Below are positions 49,487-61,470 of a DNA stretch of 64,000 bases, one piece after another. Within the stretch, counting starts at the first letter, position 1. Each line of letters starts with the position of its first letter. The stretch lies in assembly GCA_023105745.1 (NCBI GenBank), contig JALGQZ010000009.1, positions 30,110,107-30,174,106 of the forward strand, written 5' to 3'. Source of the DNA: Austropuccinia psidii (taxonomy: Eukaryota; Basidiomycota; Pucciniomycetes; Pucciniales; Sphaerophragmiaceae). The notes beneath the pieces were generated by a model. It saw nothing but the letters and a program-made list of their open reading frames with translations, was not told the origin of the DNA and searched no databases. A program made the translations under genes and the position numbers.

Positions 49487-51479
49487 TGTATTAGATTGAA
49501 GTATAGATGATCTGAACAAAGGGAACTGTTATATATGTATATATTTATTAGCCTTTTGTGAAAATATAAATGTTACCTTATTTAAATAAGAATGGAAAAT
49601 GAAAGTCTTTGGTAAGCTCATATAAGCTCTTATGTGTTTTTAATAAGAAATTACATGTTTTTACCAATTTTTGGCCAAAATCACATAATTTTATGGTCAA
49701 ACATTAAAATTGGTTTTTTTAAGAAAATACTCCAGCTAAATTTGAGGATATTATTTTTATTTATTCCTTCTTTTTTTTTGTGGTGGATTCTCAAGAATAG
49801 AGAATTATGCCATATTTTTCAAATTTCTCATTTTTTTTAAATGATAAATCTGAAAAATATGGCATAAATCTCTGTTCTTGAGAAGCCACCACAAAAAAAA
49901 AGAACAAGAAATAAATACAAATAATATCACCAAAATTAGCTTGTTTATTTTTATACAAGTAACGTTTTATAATGTTTGACCATAGAAAAATGTTATTTTT
50001 GTTAAAAACACATAAGAGCTTACATTTTTTTACCAAATCCCAAAAATTAAATGCAAAGAAAAGAAAAAAATATAATATATGAAGGGAATACTAAAAATGG
50101 ATGAGAAAAAGAAAAGATATGAATGAAGATTGCTTTTTTGAGATGAATTTTGGAGAAAAGCTTTTGAGTAACTTTCATGTGTCCTTTTGGGAAATGTTTT
50201 TGGATAGTTTATTTACTTATTTACAGTGTTTCTAAGGGGCGTTTCAGTGGTTCTTTGGTTAGGATTGTCCTTATGATTATTTCCCTTTTATACAAAATTA
50301 TATTGGACAATACCAACCAGCTTATGGTTGATAAATAATGAATTCAATGATTTAAATAATCTTTTAGTTTGAAATTAAAAATCCATCCTTCACCTTTGAA
50401 AACTCTATTTGAAATTCTATCAAAGTTTTTATTTTATGTGAATTTCTAAAGGTACTTTTTTTTAAATAAAGGATTCAAAAACTGATTATTAGTAAAACTT
50501 TCAGTTAGGCTTATGAGTTAATTCATAATTGTGGCTTAAATCAGAGTTTTTTTATCTCTAAAAGTTTTCAGATATATCAATATTTATGAATCAAGAATGG
50601 TATAATTAATTAATTTACAAAGCTTACAATGTTTTGTACATTATGAAGGCTTTTAAATAATGCAGCATCCTATTTCCAAAGGGCACTTGGATTAATACTA
50701 GTCCAAAGAATCTGTAAATAAATTAATTTTGGTATAGAAATTATGAATAATTGATATTTGAAATGGCTACAGGTTTATGAGGTTCTCTTTACCTCCTTGT
50801 AACACCAAACTAGTAGATTTTTTTTATTTTCTCATGATTTAATGGGACTTATCCCTAATGATCAAGCTCCAGAAAAGTTTCAATAACTACATAGATATAT
50901 TTATTAACTCTTATCAGTTTTTTTGAGATTTTATGAACCTCATAGTCCTCATAATGAAGGGCTCCCTGAATTCCTTCAATGCTCATTGTTCCCCTTAATA
51001 GATTTCATGTGAAATAATTGGTTATTCCTCAAAGTATGAAATTCAGTATGGGTACACCAAGTATTTATGTAATTTTAATAGGATTATATAAGCTAAAACT
51101 ACTTATTACACCAATAGAAATGGGTAATTGATATGGTAATTTATAAAATTTCATTATTTTTATGTGAAAAGTTCAAAAAAAAACTCATAATTATTCCCAT
51201 GGTATTGAGGATGAGTGGTTGAATTATATTACAAACTTGAAAGAGCTATATATTTTTTATAAAAAAATATTGAGCTAATATTTGTTCCATTTTGATTAAA
51301 GTCTCGATATGTAATTTTCTCTATAGATTTTCTGACTAAAACATATTATTTATCTTTTTCTGTAAAGAATATTTATGAGTTTTGAGTATAAATATGGATT
51401 TTGGGATTCAAATACTGAAAGTGTCATTTTAACATAGTTTGAATCTTATTTTGTTATATAAAGAATACCTCAAACCTCA
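49487..51479 (+). mobile_element. R1-family LTR, copy 4, containing a palindromic MITE
   Basis: It begins TGTATTAGATTGAAG and ends ATACCTCAAACCTCA. It shares with copy 3 the blocks TTTACCTCCTTGTAACACC, TTTAATGGGACTTATCCCTA and GGTATTGAGGAT in the same order. A flanking pentamer GAAAT follows the right end; the left flank reads GAAAT overlapping the first base, compatible with a TSD after loss of one T. About 440 bp of its length is the MITE at 49603-50041, so some original sequence has been lost. Confidence 0.7.
49603..50041. mobile_element. Palindromic (foldback) MITE related to the MULE family
   Basis: The sequence reads nearly the same on both strands: arms of about 215 bp meet at an A/T centre near 49830-49840. 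The inner part GTGGTGGATTCTCAAGAATA pairs with TGTTCTTGAGAAGCCACCAC, and outer parts with TATGGTCAAACATT and AATGTTTGACCATA. The right end in reverse complement reads GGGATTTGGTAAA, then TAAGCTCTTATGTGTTTTT. This resembles the MULE end at 55753 (GGGTGTTGGTAAA, then TAAGCCCTTATGTGTTTTT). Flanking 9-mers GAAAATGAA and AAAAATTAA agree at 7 of 9. Small open frames on both strands are by-products of the palindrome. Confidence 0.85.
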
Positions 51480-53243
51480 GAAATAACACAATTCAACTTT
51501 AATTCATTGAATATAAAAAACTCCATTTGCTCAAGTAGATTTTATTATAAATAAAAAATGATACATGGTTATCAAAATTAACTTTTTATGGGTCAGATTT
51601 AATATTCAAATTTTTCCTAAAAATTGGATAGTATATTCTAATTAAAAAGTATTTCAATTCATCTTTTTAGTTTCAATTGTAAAAAAACATCATATTTAGG
51701 ATATTCAATAGCTTATATGATGAAAAAAAGTCAAATGATGAATTAATTTCCAATGAATTATATTTTAATTTCATTAATAAGAGTGAAAACCCCCATCTTT
51801 TAAGAAAGCTTACCCATCTTTTATGACGAGTCCTCTTGTGCTGGATTAAATGAGGAAATACCTGAATGAATAAATAGTAGGAGATTATTTTTTCAATATC
51901 TAGTAAGTTTTATGGCTAAATGTAAGAAGGTGTATTCTATTACCCTTAAAAAACACTGAATGAATATTATTTTGAGATAACTACTTAAAAGTGATTGAGT
52001 AAGTACCCCTTAGGCTACAGAAGAACGATTGATACATGTTTTGTAAGACCTATTAAATTGAAAATGAATATTCCAAAGTCATTAATCTCTTTCATTTTTA
52101 AATTTCAATGAGATACTAAGTTTGTTCAAGGTTTCTCCTTGGTTAATTTTTGTGATGGAATATTCATTAATTCTCCCCTTGGATAATTTTTTTCATATAA
52201 ATTAATAATAATAAGGTAAATAGATAGTTTTTTACGTGAAACTGGTATCTTTCCACAGGTGGAAACTGGGGTAAAAAGTAATCTTAATAATATATATATG
52301 ATAATAATATTTTGAATTGGTGTTAGATTAGGGTAATATGATTCTTGAAAATAATTGTAGATGGTCTCATAATGGAGAGAGAAATTATCATTTAATCCTG
52401 CAAGGCCACTGATATTGGCTACTTTAGAATATTACATTACTATTAATCTACTGAGCTTAGATATGTAGTAATTGAAATAATTAAAATATACCTAACTACC
52501 ACCTAGGTTAAAGGTGAACTAGCTTGATTTCTTGTGAAATATAAATGGGTAGGAATGAAATATATTCATATCTTTTGATATCTCATAAGATATCCCTCTC
52601 TCACCATTTTAATTCCTTATTATTTTATTCCATTCTTTCAAATGACCAAATTTCTGGTGAGTAATCTCCTTTCATGAGGTCAGTTGAAAAAAAAATTTCA
52701 CCCTTTGAGATATTTTTTTTTCACAACATTGATATTTTTAATTATTTTATTTATCTTCATCTAATGAGGGTATGTTTGAAAAGGAAATAAATAACTTTAT
52801 GTAGTGTAATTTGAATTAACTCTGCTGCTTTATCTGGATTAAGGGTACCTGTTAAAAGATAAATTTAAAATTGTGGCCGCTTAAATAGTGTAACGAAATA
52901 TGATTTTATTTCTCCTTCAGAATTTTATTTTTATTTAAAGTTACTCTAGATATTAATATAATAAAGGGCTTCTTCTTGCTAATTCATTAACTTTATCTGG
53001 TTGATGTGGCTTAAGTATATTTTATGTAACTGTGAGCTAGCTTCATTCAGCTACTTCAGCTCTCTATTTATTGATATCATATTAGAATTGATTCTATAGC
53101 TTACTTAATAATCTTCTTTAATATTTTTTTTACTGTTAGATTTCTGTGTGTTTATGCATATGACTTGGCTTTATTATGTTTTTTGTAATTTCATAATTAG
53201 GAACTTCGGGAGGCTGTGCTAGGTTAAGTTTTTTTTCCGCCTT
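51480..53243. other. Gene-free AT-rich sequence
   Basis: No supportable feature between the R1 copy and the faint RNase H trace. Confidence 0.5.
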
Positions 53244-53426
53244 TCAGAATTTGATTTGGGTACTTATGATTATATCTTTAGGGAATTGTGAGGTATTTAG
53301 GGTTATTTTTGAAGGTTTATTGTCTAATGAATGAGAAATTTGTTCAGAATTTCTGTATTTTATTATAATATTTAAATCATTGCGCTGCAAATAATCTTTA
53401 TAATTGGTGGATATTCTATCAAGCAC
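53244..53426 (-). pseudogene. Possible Ty3/gypsy RNase H end, trace only
   Basis: The minus strand reads RISTNYKDYLQRNDLNIIIKY followed by RNSEQISHSL. This resembles the end of Ty3 RNase H, where a pattern R-W-x-x-Y-L-x-x-F-D-x-x-I-x-Y-R-x-G precedes A-D-x-L-S-R. The match is weak and no neighbouring domain was found, so it may be chance. Confidence 0.3.
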
Positions 53427-54712
53427 AAGGCTTCTGAGTGTAAAATATATGGTATAATGAGTGAGGTGTAGCTTCTTGGTGTAAATTTGATTTTCATTTC
53501 ATTATTTGAGCTCAAGTCTTCTTATGAGAAAGTGTTTTTTATTATTTAAGTAATTTTGAGCTTTATTATTCCAAAAATCTGGTATTTAATACCAAAATGT
53601 ATTTCAATACTTATATTTTAATAATAATTTTTGAAAAAAATTATCATTTCAGTATTTCATTTGAATATAATTGATATACATGACTCAATAATACAGAAAA
53701 TATTTATCAGTTCCCAATTTCTGATTGAAAAATTCTTGAATATTCTTAATTAATTGATACGTATTAATTTTTACTCCTCTTGAAGTTTTGGATTAATTAT
53801 TTACTCATAAGCTAAATGTAACAGATAATCGAAATATTTCAATTCAAATTGATTATATTGAGACTAAAAGACTAATTTAATCTTTTAAAGGCTTTAAAAA
53901 ATTCTTTTTGACAGAAATTTCAATCTTATTTATATAATATAATTGAAAAATAACTATATATTCCTCTGTATAAAATTCCTCCAAAGTCTTGATACCAAGA
54001 AGTAAAATTGAAAAGTTCGAAAAATACACTTTTCTTGGTAGAAATTTAAATTGAGAATGAAAAATAAGCTTGAAATAATTTAAAGGAGTTTAATTAGAAA
54101 CAAAATTAAATTTTGAATCTCAAATTAGCTCCAAAAAATGTGATTATTTTCAAAGAATTGTTCATTCAAGCTAAGATTAATTATGGTAATGAAAACAAAA
54201 AAAACCCTTCTTTAGAAAGTTACTTGATATATTTTCAATTTAATTTTTATCTCAAAATTAAAATACAAATTATGTATTATTATTATTTGAAAATAAGATG
54301 TAAATATGATAAATAAATATAAAGAGTAAATTTTCTACTGAATAAGGTGATGAATAAATAAGTAATCTAAGATTTTCCTTCAAACATGAACTTATTACTT
54401 TTAATAATATATTAAATTTTGTATATTTTAGTGTATCCAACTAGGGCTCATAGATGTGAAAGATTTAATTATGTGTTTCAGAAATCCAAGAATTGATGGC
54501 ATTTTGTAAAAAATTCTATAATAATGGAATTTTGTTGAAATATTCCACATGTATATGGAGTACTATAACATATTTGGAATGGGAATATGAGTAGATATTT
54601 TTAATCTCAAGAGGTTTGAGGAATATTTATTTCAAGTGTAAGATTAAATTTTAAACAACAAAACTTTTCATTAAATCAAATGTTTAAATGACCAATTAAC
54701 CCAAATTTTTAT
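53427..54712. other. Gene-free AT-rich sequence
   Basis: No supportable gene, RNA or bounded repeat. Confidence 0.5.
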
Positions 54713-54720
54713 TTGATTTA

Positions 54721-55753
54721 GGGTGTTGGTAAACACACATAAGCCCAAAACAAATAGTTTTATGGTAAAAACATGTAAGTGACTTATTTTTTTTAAAAAA
54801 AAATCCTCAGGCTCAGTTTTAAGCCTTTTTATAATTTTTTTTTGCCATATTTTTTCCAACATGGGATGGGAAGGTCCCCAAATTTTTTCAATTTTCTTCT
54901 TTTTTCCCAATTTGGCAAAATGACAAATTTTTTGAAAAAAATTCATTAAATGTGTTCCCACTTATTAATTTCCATATTTTTTTAAAAAAATAAAGGGGAA
55001 AATATTGAGAATAAAAAACCAGAAGCCCAAAATTTTGGGATTTTTTTTTGCCAGGACAATTGTAGGCCCAAAAAGTCCCTTTTTTATGTTTTTCCGTTCA
55101 TGTTTGTAATTAAATTGTAAATTTCATTTATGACATCAATTTAATTAAAAATGTAATTTATGATGAGTGGAAGTTCAAATTCCATTTCTGGAATTAACAG
55201 TGCCATTTATGGCATCAAAAGTGACATAATAATGCCATAAATGGCATCAAGAATGACATAAAGATGCTATTTATGGCCATAACATTGGCATAACTGGCAT
55301 TACAAAAATGCCATAAATAGCATTGTAAATGCAATAAATGGAAATGTATGGCCTTAACAATGCCATTCATGCCATTTTAAGGCCATTAAAAATGGAATGA
55401 ATGGCCTTAACAATGCCATAAATGGATTCAACAATGGCATGAATGGCCTTAAAAATACTATAAATGACATTAGCATTTCCATTGATTGGATTAATAATGC
55501 CATTTGTGGCATTAAAAATGCAATTTATGGCATTAATAATGCCCTTTATTGAATTGATAATGCCATTGATGGCATTAATAATGCCCTTTGTTACATTGAT
55601 AACACCATTAATGGCCTTCAAAATTCCATTTATGGAATTAATGGCATCAGAAATGCTATAAATAGCCATATTTCATTTAAAAACCACCTCTTGCGTGTTT
55701 TTACCAATTGATGGCAAAAACACATAAGGGCTTATGTGGGTTTACCAACACCC
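54721..55753. mobile_element. Non-autonomous Mutator-like element (1,033 bp) with minisatellite core
   Basis: Termini GGGTGTTGGTAAAC and GTTTACCAACACCC are perfect inverted repeats. Flanking octamers are TTGATTTA (54713-54720) and TTAATTTA (55754-55761), 7 of 8 identical. The left ~390 bp aligns with the left end of the larger MULE at 57695, sharing TCCTCAGGCTCAGTTTT, TTTTTTTTTGCCATATTTTT and TTCCCACTTAT. The rest is a tandem array unrelated to the MULE's gene. It would depend on transposase from a full-length relative. Confidence 0.88.
55181..55680. repeat. Degenerate ~21 bp minisatellite inside the MULE derivative
   Basis: Units of the form AATGCCATTTATGGCATTAA recur with drift over ~500 bp. 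Each unit contains the near-palindrome GCCATTTATGGC. Because 21 is a multiple of three, stops are avoided on both strands, giving a heptad-like open frame on the minus strand (repeats of GIINAIN) and one on the plus strand (ALIMPF-). These are products of the repeat, not genes. Confidence 0.85.
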
Positions 55754-55761
55754 TTAATTTA

Positions 55762-57686
55762 TTATAAATTTTCATTAACCCAATTCTAAATATTCAGAAT
55801 ATAATAATCAATATCTTAATATTTTTCCTATTATCCCTTTTTAGGAAATTTAATAGAATCTTTATCTACATATCCCGTATTAAGGCTCTCAGCTATGAAA
55901 AATTTAAAATTAACAATTACCCATAAATTTATAATTAATTTATGGTTAAAATATTAGTTTGAAAAAAAAAGAAATATTTTTGAAATATAAGAAAAAATTA
56001 GCTCAATAATTTGGTTTTTTCATCCAACCATTTCAAAAAATAATTCTTCAGCTAAAAATATTCATTTATTTCTCACTTGGTTCAATGAAGAAATTTATCC
56101 TCATGCTGTATTTAATAAATTGAGAAATTCATATTTAAGAAACCAATAAGTTTTCATAATGCTACAAAGTCCTCCGCTAGTGGCTGGAATGCCTTTGTGG
56201 AAATATCCCTCATGTTCTTCATCTTTATTAGTTAATGGAAAATGATATTAATATCTCCAAGTACAAGGTCTTATTTGCCTTTTTCTAAGTTCTTTAAATT
56301 TTTTTGTATTCAAATAATTGATAATTTCATCTATCATCAATCCCAGTTCACCTATTAATTAATTTTTTCCCTTATCAAAATGAAAATTTACTCCTCAAGC
56401 TTATTTTAATAAGGAATACTCCAGGTATAATCTCTTAAATATTATAGTACAAGAGAAATTGTAGGATAAACCTATACTCAAACAGGATTTTGGTATAAAT
56501 TCTCATCTGGAATTCATTTAGCTTCCCATGAGCTACTTTCCAGATAATTAAATCATTGAATCATATATGAAGATATATCAATAAAGTCAACAAGCTCAAT
56601 ACCCTTCTTAAATTATCAAGATATATCAAGGAAGAATTCAAATTATGTTGATCATTTAGATTTATATAGTTATTTGGGGAGGGGAGGAGTTCATAGGTGT
56701 AGGAAATCTTTAAATGATAATTTTATTCATGAAATTTTATCTTTTTAATATATCTTCCACGGCTGTCTCATTGGTTAGTACTGTCAATATTTACTAACAA
56801 ATCATTGAAATTTTTCCAATTCAGACCAGATTATTCCCAGACTTAATATGCTTTAAGTGGGCATGTAATAGTACCAAATAAAAATTTACTCAATATGTAC
56901 TCCGTATTTCTCGAATTTCAATGACCCTAATACGTATGGTGCCAGTTGAGATGGTAAATTCCTTTTTCTCATTTTGATGGTTTTCAGAAATTATTCTAAA
57001 GAAATCAACCTATAAATAATAATACTTTTTGAAAAAAAAAATGTCTTTTTTGACTTTAATGAGGGTAGTTTTGATGGTTTTCAGAAATAATTTAAAAGGA
57101 ATCGACCTATAAATAGTAATCTTTTTTGAAAAATTATTTTTTTAGACTAGAATCAGTGTAGTACCAATAACTAATAACAATGTTGTCAGTGCCAAACTTA
57201 TTCAGTTTGGGACCACTAATCTATGATTTGAGTATGGAATAACTGGGAGTTTTCTCATAAATGGATTACTCAGAAACTAATTATGTACCGGGGATCCAGC
57301 CTTGATACCTTTCTCCGAGTAATATTAGGAATTGATACTACAGGTTGTGAGCTGAATTGGGCGTAATTTGGGATTAAATATTAATAATATTCAATATCCT
57401 CTCTTTCAAAAATAGTCAAGAAATATCTGATTATACTTTAAATTTTAGGATAAGTTATTTTGAAAATTAATTTCAAAATATGTTCTACTATGAGCCATGA
57501 AACCTCTTGTAATAACTGTAAAATATCCTTCATCACGCTATCTTACTCATCTGTAAAAATGGGAAGTAAAATTCAAATAAATATTCTGCATATAGTTAAA
57601 GTATAATTTAATTTTGGAAAAATTTGAAAATAAATTGATTATTCTGTGTAAGGATGAAAATTATTTCATTAAAGATGACTTAATAA
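55762..57686. other. Gene-free AT-rich sequence between the two MULE elements
   Basis: No supportable feature. An internal near-repeat, GATGGTTTTCAGAAAT followed by ACCTATAAATA, occurs at about 56977 and 57071. Confidence 0.5.
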
Positions 57687-57924
57687 TTAAAAAAGGGTGT
57701 TGGTAAACACACGTAAGTTTCTGGTAAAAACACATAAGTGACCTTAATTTTCAAAAAAGATTCCTCAGGCTCAGTTTTGAGGATTTTTTTAATTTTTTTT
57801 TGCCATATTTTTCCCAACTTGGCATGTCAATAAGCACAAATTTTTTCAAAATTTTTTTTTTTTGCCGAATTTCACCAATTTGGCCAATATGCCAAAATGG
57901 CATATTTTTTTCAAAAATTCATTA

Positions 57925-58290
57925 AAAATCTTCCCACTTATGAATTTCCTTATTCTTTTTTAAAAATGAAGGGTTCAATGTGAAGAATAAAGCACCAGAA
58001 TCCCATAATTTTGCGAATTTTTTTGGGTGGGACAAGTGAAGGCGCAAAAAGGGTTTTCTTTTTAAAATGTCTTTTCCCGTCATTGTAATATGCCTATTTT
58101 TAAAAAGTGAATTTAATAACTTCCCACTTATGAATTCCCTTCTTTTTTTTAAATTAAAGGGTTCAATCTGGACAATAAAGAACCAGAAGCTCATGAATTG
58201 GGAAAAATGTTTTGGTGGGACAACAAGTTAAGGCGCAATGAGTGTTTTTTTTCCACTGTTTTTTTTCTTGTGTGTAATATGACTATTTTC
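57925..58290. repeat. Tandem duplication (~180 bp unit) in the MULE subterminal region
   Basis: The phrases CTTCCCACTTATGAATTCC, AAGGGTTCAAT, CCAGAA and GGTGGGACAA occur in the same order twice (from about 57931 and 58118). The related 1.03 kb element has the block once. Confidence 0.75.
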
Positions 58291-58402
58291 AAGTATAGAA
58301 GTTCCACATGTTTGATAAAAAAAGAAGACTGAGGTGGGATTTAAGCAATAAATATGACTGAGGAGGGGGATAATTGGCATAAATTGTATATACAAAAATC
58401 AC

Positions 58403-61400
58403 TCAATCAGAATCAACCTCCAAAATAGTGGGTTTTTTCTGGGAGGGGGGAGGAAGATTGGACAAATACAACATTCTGTGTTTCTTAAATTTATCAGCCC
58501 ACCCCAGGGCTTGTTTTTGGGAATTAATCTCCCAGTTCACAGTAATGGGGGGACTGGATAAACTTTAGAAATGATGATGTCCAAAGGAACAAAATGAGAA
58601 CAACTATTCAAGAAGCAGATGAAAATGGGGGGATTATCATTTGGAGGACAGAAATAAGGGTAAAAAGGAAAGGTTGGGCTGTGGAATAAATGAAAACTGG
58701 TCTTTTATACTTATTTGCAATTGGATCCCCCATGTCAGGCATGGACATCCACTTGCTTTTTGGAGCCTGGCCAACATCTTCATACCATTCAATTCTTTCC
58801 AAATAAGAGGATACTGAGGGAATTAAGGTTTTAATGGCTTCATAAAGGTCTTGATTTTGTTGAATTTCTTCAGCCAAGTCACCTCTGACATCAGCCCATT
58901 GATCTTGAGTCTTGTAAATGAAGTGGGATACTGTTCTGTAGCCACAGTTTCCATCACCCTGGACATTGATGGCCTTGAAGGTGTATTTCAATATAAACTT
59001 TGGCAAGTCTTCTGAGCCAGTTATCTGATAAAATAAGTTCAAAAAATAAATAAATATCAAAATAAACAACATAAAATTACATTAAAAAGAATCAGGAACT
59101 CACAAACAGCTTGGAGAATTCATCACTTGTGTGATAATTGCTTTGACAATGCTCAGAGGTCAAGTCAATTGCATCATAGATATTCAAACTGGTGGCAGGC
59201 TTGTGTGATCTTATTTGTGAGGTTTTGCTTCCAATTGCCAATCTTCTGGACGTTCTAAGGGTTACTTCTGATTTATTTAATTCAGTTGCTGGGGGTAGTG
59301 AATCTGATGAACTGATGGATTTAGATAATGAGTCCTCAGAATCTTAAGAATCTTCAGATGGGTCCACTTCCATAATTGGAGAGGGGACATTTGCCTGGGA
59401 TCTTGATGTTGTTGTGCTGGTCACTTTTGATGGGGGTCTTCCTCTTCTCTTGGATTGACTTTCAATAATTTCAAATCTTGAAGGTTCTCTTTTGTTTTTA
59501 TTCTTGGCTCCTTGGGGTCTTCCACGGATATTCTTGCATTCTAGAGGGTCTTCATAATATTGATCATCCTCTTGATTCTTTGGAATTTGATCAAATGGGA
59601 CTTTTCCTGTCAAAACATCTTGAAAATGTTGGAGTATTGGAGTGATTTCTGCCATTGGTCTTTGAAACAGGTCTTCCCCAATGTCTTCAAATATTTTCTT
59701 GGCTTCATTCATTCTTTCTTTTTCAACACTTTGATCATCACCTTGAAAACCAGCCTGAGAAGAATATTACAAATAAAATCAGTTAATAAGAAAAAAAATA
59801 ATAAGAAGAAATTAAAACACCCTCACAGGCAAATTCAAATGCCATTGAGGATGGAAGTCTGATAATTCAAGCCTTTGGCGCTTGGCAAATGCCTTTTGGG
59901 TAATATGCTTGCAAGGAATGCCTTTATAATTGTTGTATTTGTTGGTGCATTTTTCATTTGGAGGAAATTTTGTTTTGAAATTTTCAAAGGCAATCTTAAG
60001 AGCATAATGAGACACCTTGCCATTGAGGGCACAGATGTGTGGAGGAAAATTCTTGACATGGAAAATCATTTCTTTGGAGATTCTGTTGATAATTTCAATA
60101 AATTGTTTTCTGAATGTCATGTGGGGAGCCCTGACTACCTCCAGGAGAGTACCAGTGGACTTTTGGAGCCAAAGTTTAACCATGGCATGGGCACCTTCAA
60201 CTCTGGAGGTGGAGACCACACCCAGGTGGCAATGGTGGTTGGTCCAGGATGGCACATAATACTCCTTTAGAGGAAGCCAGGTATTTTCCAAATACTGCAA
60301 GACCTCAGCATTTTTAACTTGCTTTTGAAGCTTCTTTCAGTTGTCTTTGAAAGACTTTTCAGTGGGTGAATAGATAAGCTGAGAAAAGAATCCCAAATTC
60401 ATTAATAAAGACAATAATAAGAAAAAAAGTGAAATAAAATGAAATAAAGTGAAGAAGTATATTACTTGATTCAAAAGGCCAATAAAATTTTCAAAATCAG
60501 TTCCATGACCAATTTTCTTCATGCAATGAGCAGATAAATCCTTGTTGATGTGCCAAATGCATACCATGACTTTGGAGTCTGGGAAGAGCTTCTTAATAGA
60601 GTTTTTCAAGGCCAGATCCCTTTCAATAACAATAACTGGAGGGGGAACAAGATTTCTGTTGTTGAGGACCTTTTCAATGTATTAATTTAATTCCCAAGTA
60701 TACAAAGTTTCATTTTCATTCTTCATCAAACAAAAAGCCCCAGAAAAGGTCTTATTGGTTGAGCTGAATCTAACAATATGAAAAAGGGGAATTTTTTACT
60801 TATTGGTTTTATAAGTACAATCCATAAGAATGACATGAGGAAAGCCATGAAGAAGCTTTATGGCCAGGGGGTGAGTAAAAAACAAGGAGGTAATGTGTCT
60901 CTCAGAATCCCTTGCAGAGGACCAAACAAAATTTTCTTGTTTGAGAGTGTCAATAAGAGCATCAATGGGCCTTCTGCCTTGCAGTTTGTCTTTATTGATT
61001 TTCTTGACTTGGTTGTAAATGTCTTGAAGGATTACAGGCCTTTCAGACTTCCTCTGGCTGCATAATTGGGCCTGAACTTGCCTTGGCATGAGCAGTGATT
61101 CAGACATTTGAGCAATTTGGGATGTTTCTTGCTCATTGAATTTCCTGAAAGCAGGATGTGCCATGATATTTTCAGTGGCATCATGGCTATGTTCAGGATT
61201 TTTGACTTTAATAGTCAAAGTGGTACTCTTGGCATATTTACTGGCATTAAGTCTAAAAGGACAGTAAAGCTTTCTTGAGGTGACTGTTTTGGAGGGGCTT
61301 TTGTTGGGATTTGGGGTTCCAGACCTGTCACAACATATTTCAATTTGGTTGTGGGTCATATTGGACCTCAAGGTGGACACAGCATACCCCTGAGCCCTGG

Positions 61401-61470
61401 AAACATTATGCACATGTTGCCAAAGAAGCTCAAGGGTCTGAAATTCACCTTCAGTGGGGGGTTGAAGCAT
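58403..61470 (-). pseudogene. MULE transposase with FAR1, AT-hook and OTU domains, broken
   Basis: The frame starts at ATG 61470. Residues 15-100 form a FAR1-type zinc site (C47, C70, H94, H96). The MULE transposase core has D217 in VILMDCTYKTN, VIVIERDLAL where the second aspartate normally sits, CIWHINKD (C-x2-H) and the acid in STSRVEGAHAM. A SWIM-like KGIPCKHI follows. Likely introns: 60465-60379, 59826-59755 and 59103-59025, all GT-AG. Exon 59754-59104 encodes AT-hooks (IRGRPQGAKNK, KRRGRPPSK) and an acidic Ser/Asp tract. The last exon encodes an OTU cysteine-protease domain: INVQGDGNCGYR holds the Asp and Cys. The matching His (CSHFVPLD, about 58580) lies past a frameshift near 58640. 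In-frame stops at 60793-60795, near 60680, 60334-60336 and 59341-59343 make it a pseudogene. OTU enzymes remove ubiquitin; the role in transposition is unknown. Confidence 0.88.

Noticed and set aside
49634..50036. Short open frames on both strands with mirror-like peptides.
   Set aside because: They are by-products of the palindromic MITE.
55367..55669. Open frames of 100 and 65 codons on opposite strands with heptad periodicity.
   Set aside because: They follow from the ~21 bp tandem repeat, whose period is a multiple of three; there is no other sign of coding.
59875..60270. A 131-codon plus-strand frame in the MULE.
   Set aside because: It is antisense to the transposase exon containing the SRVEGAH and KGIPCKHI motifs.
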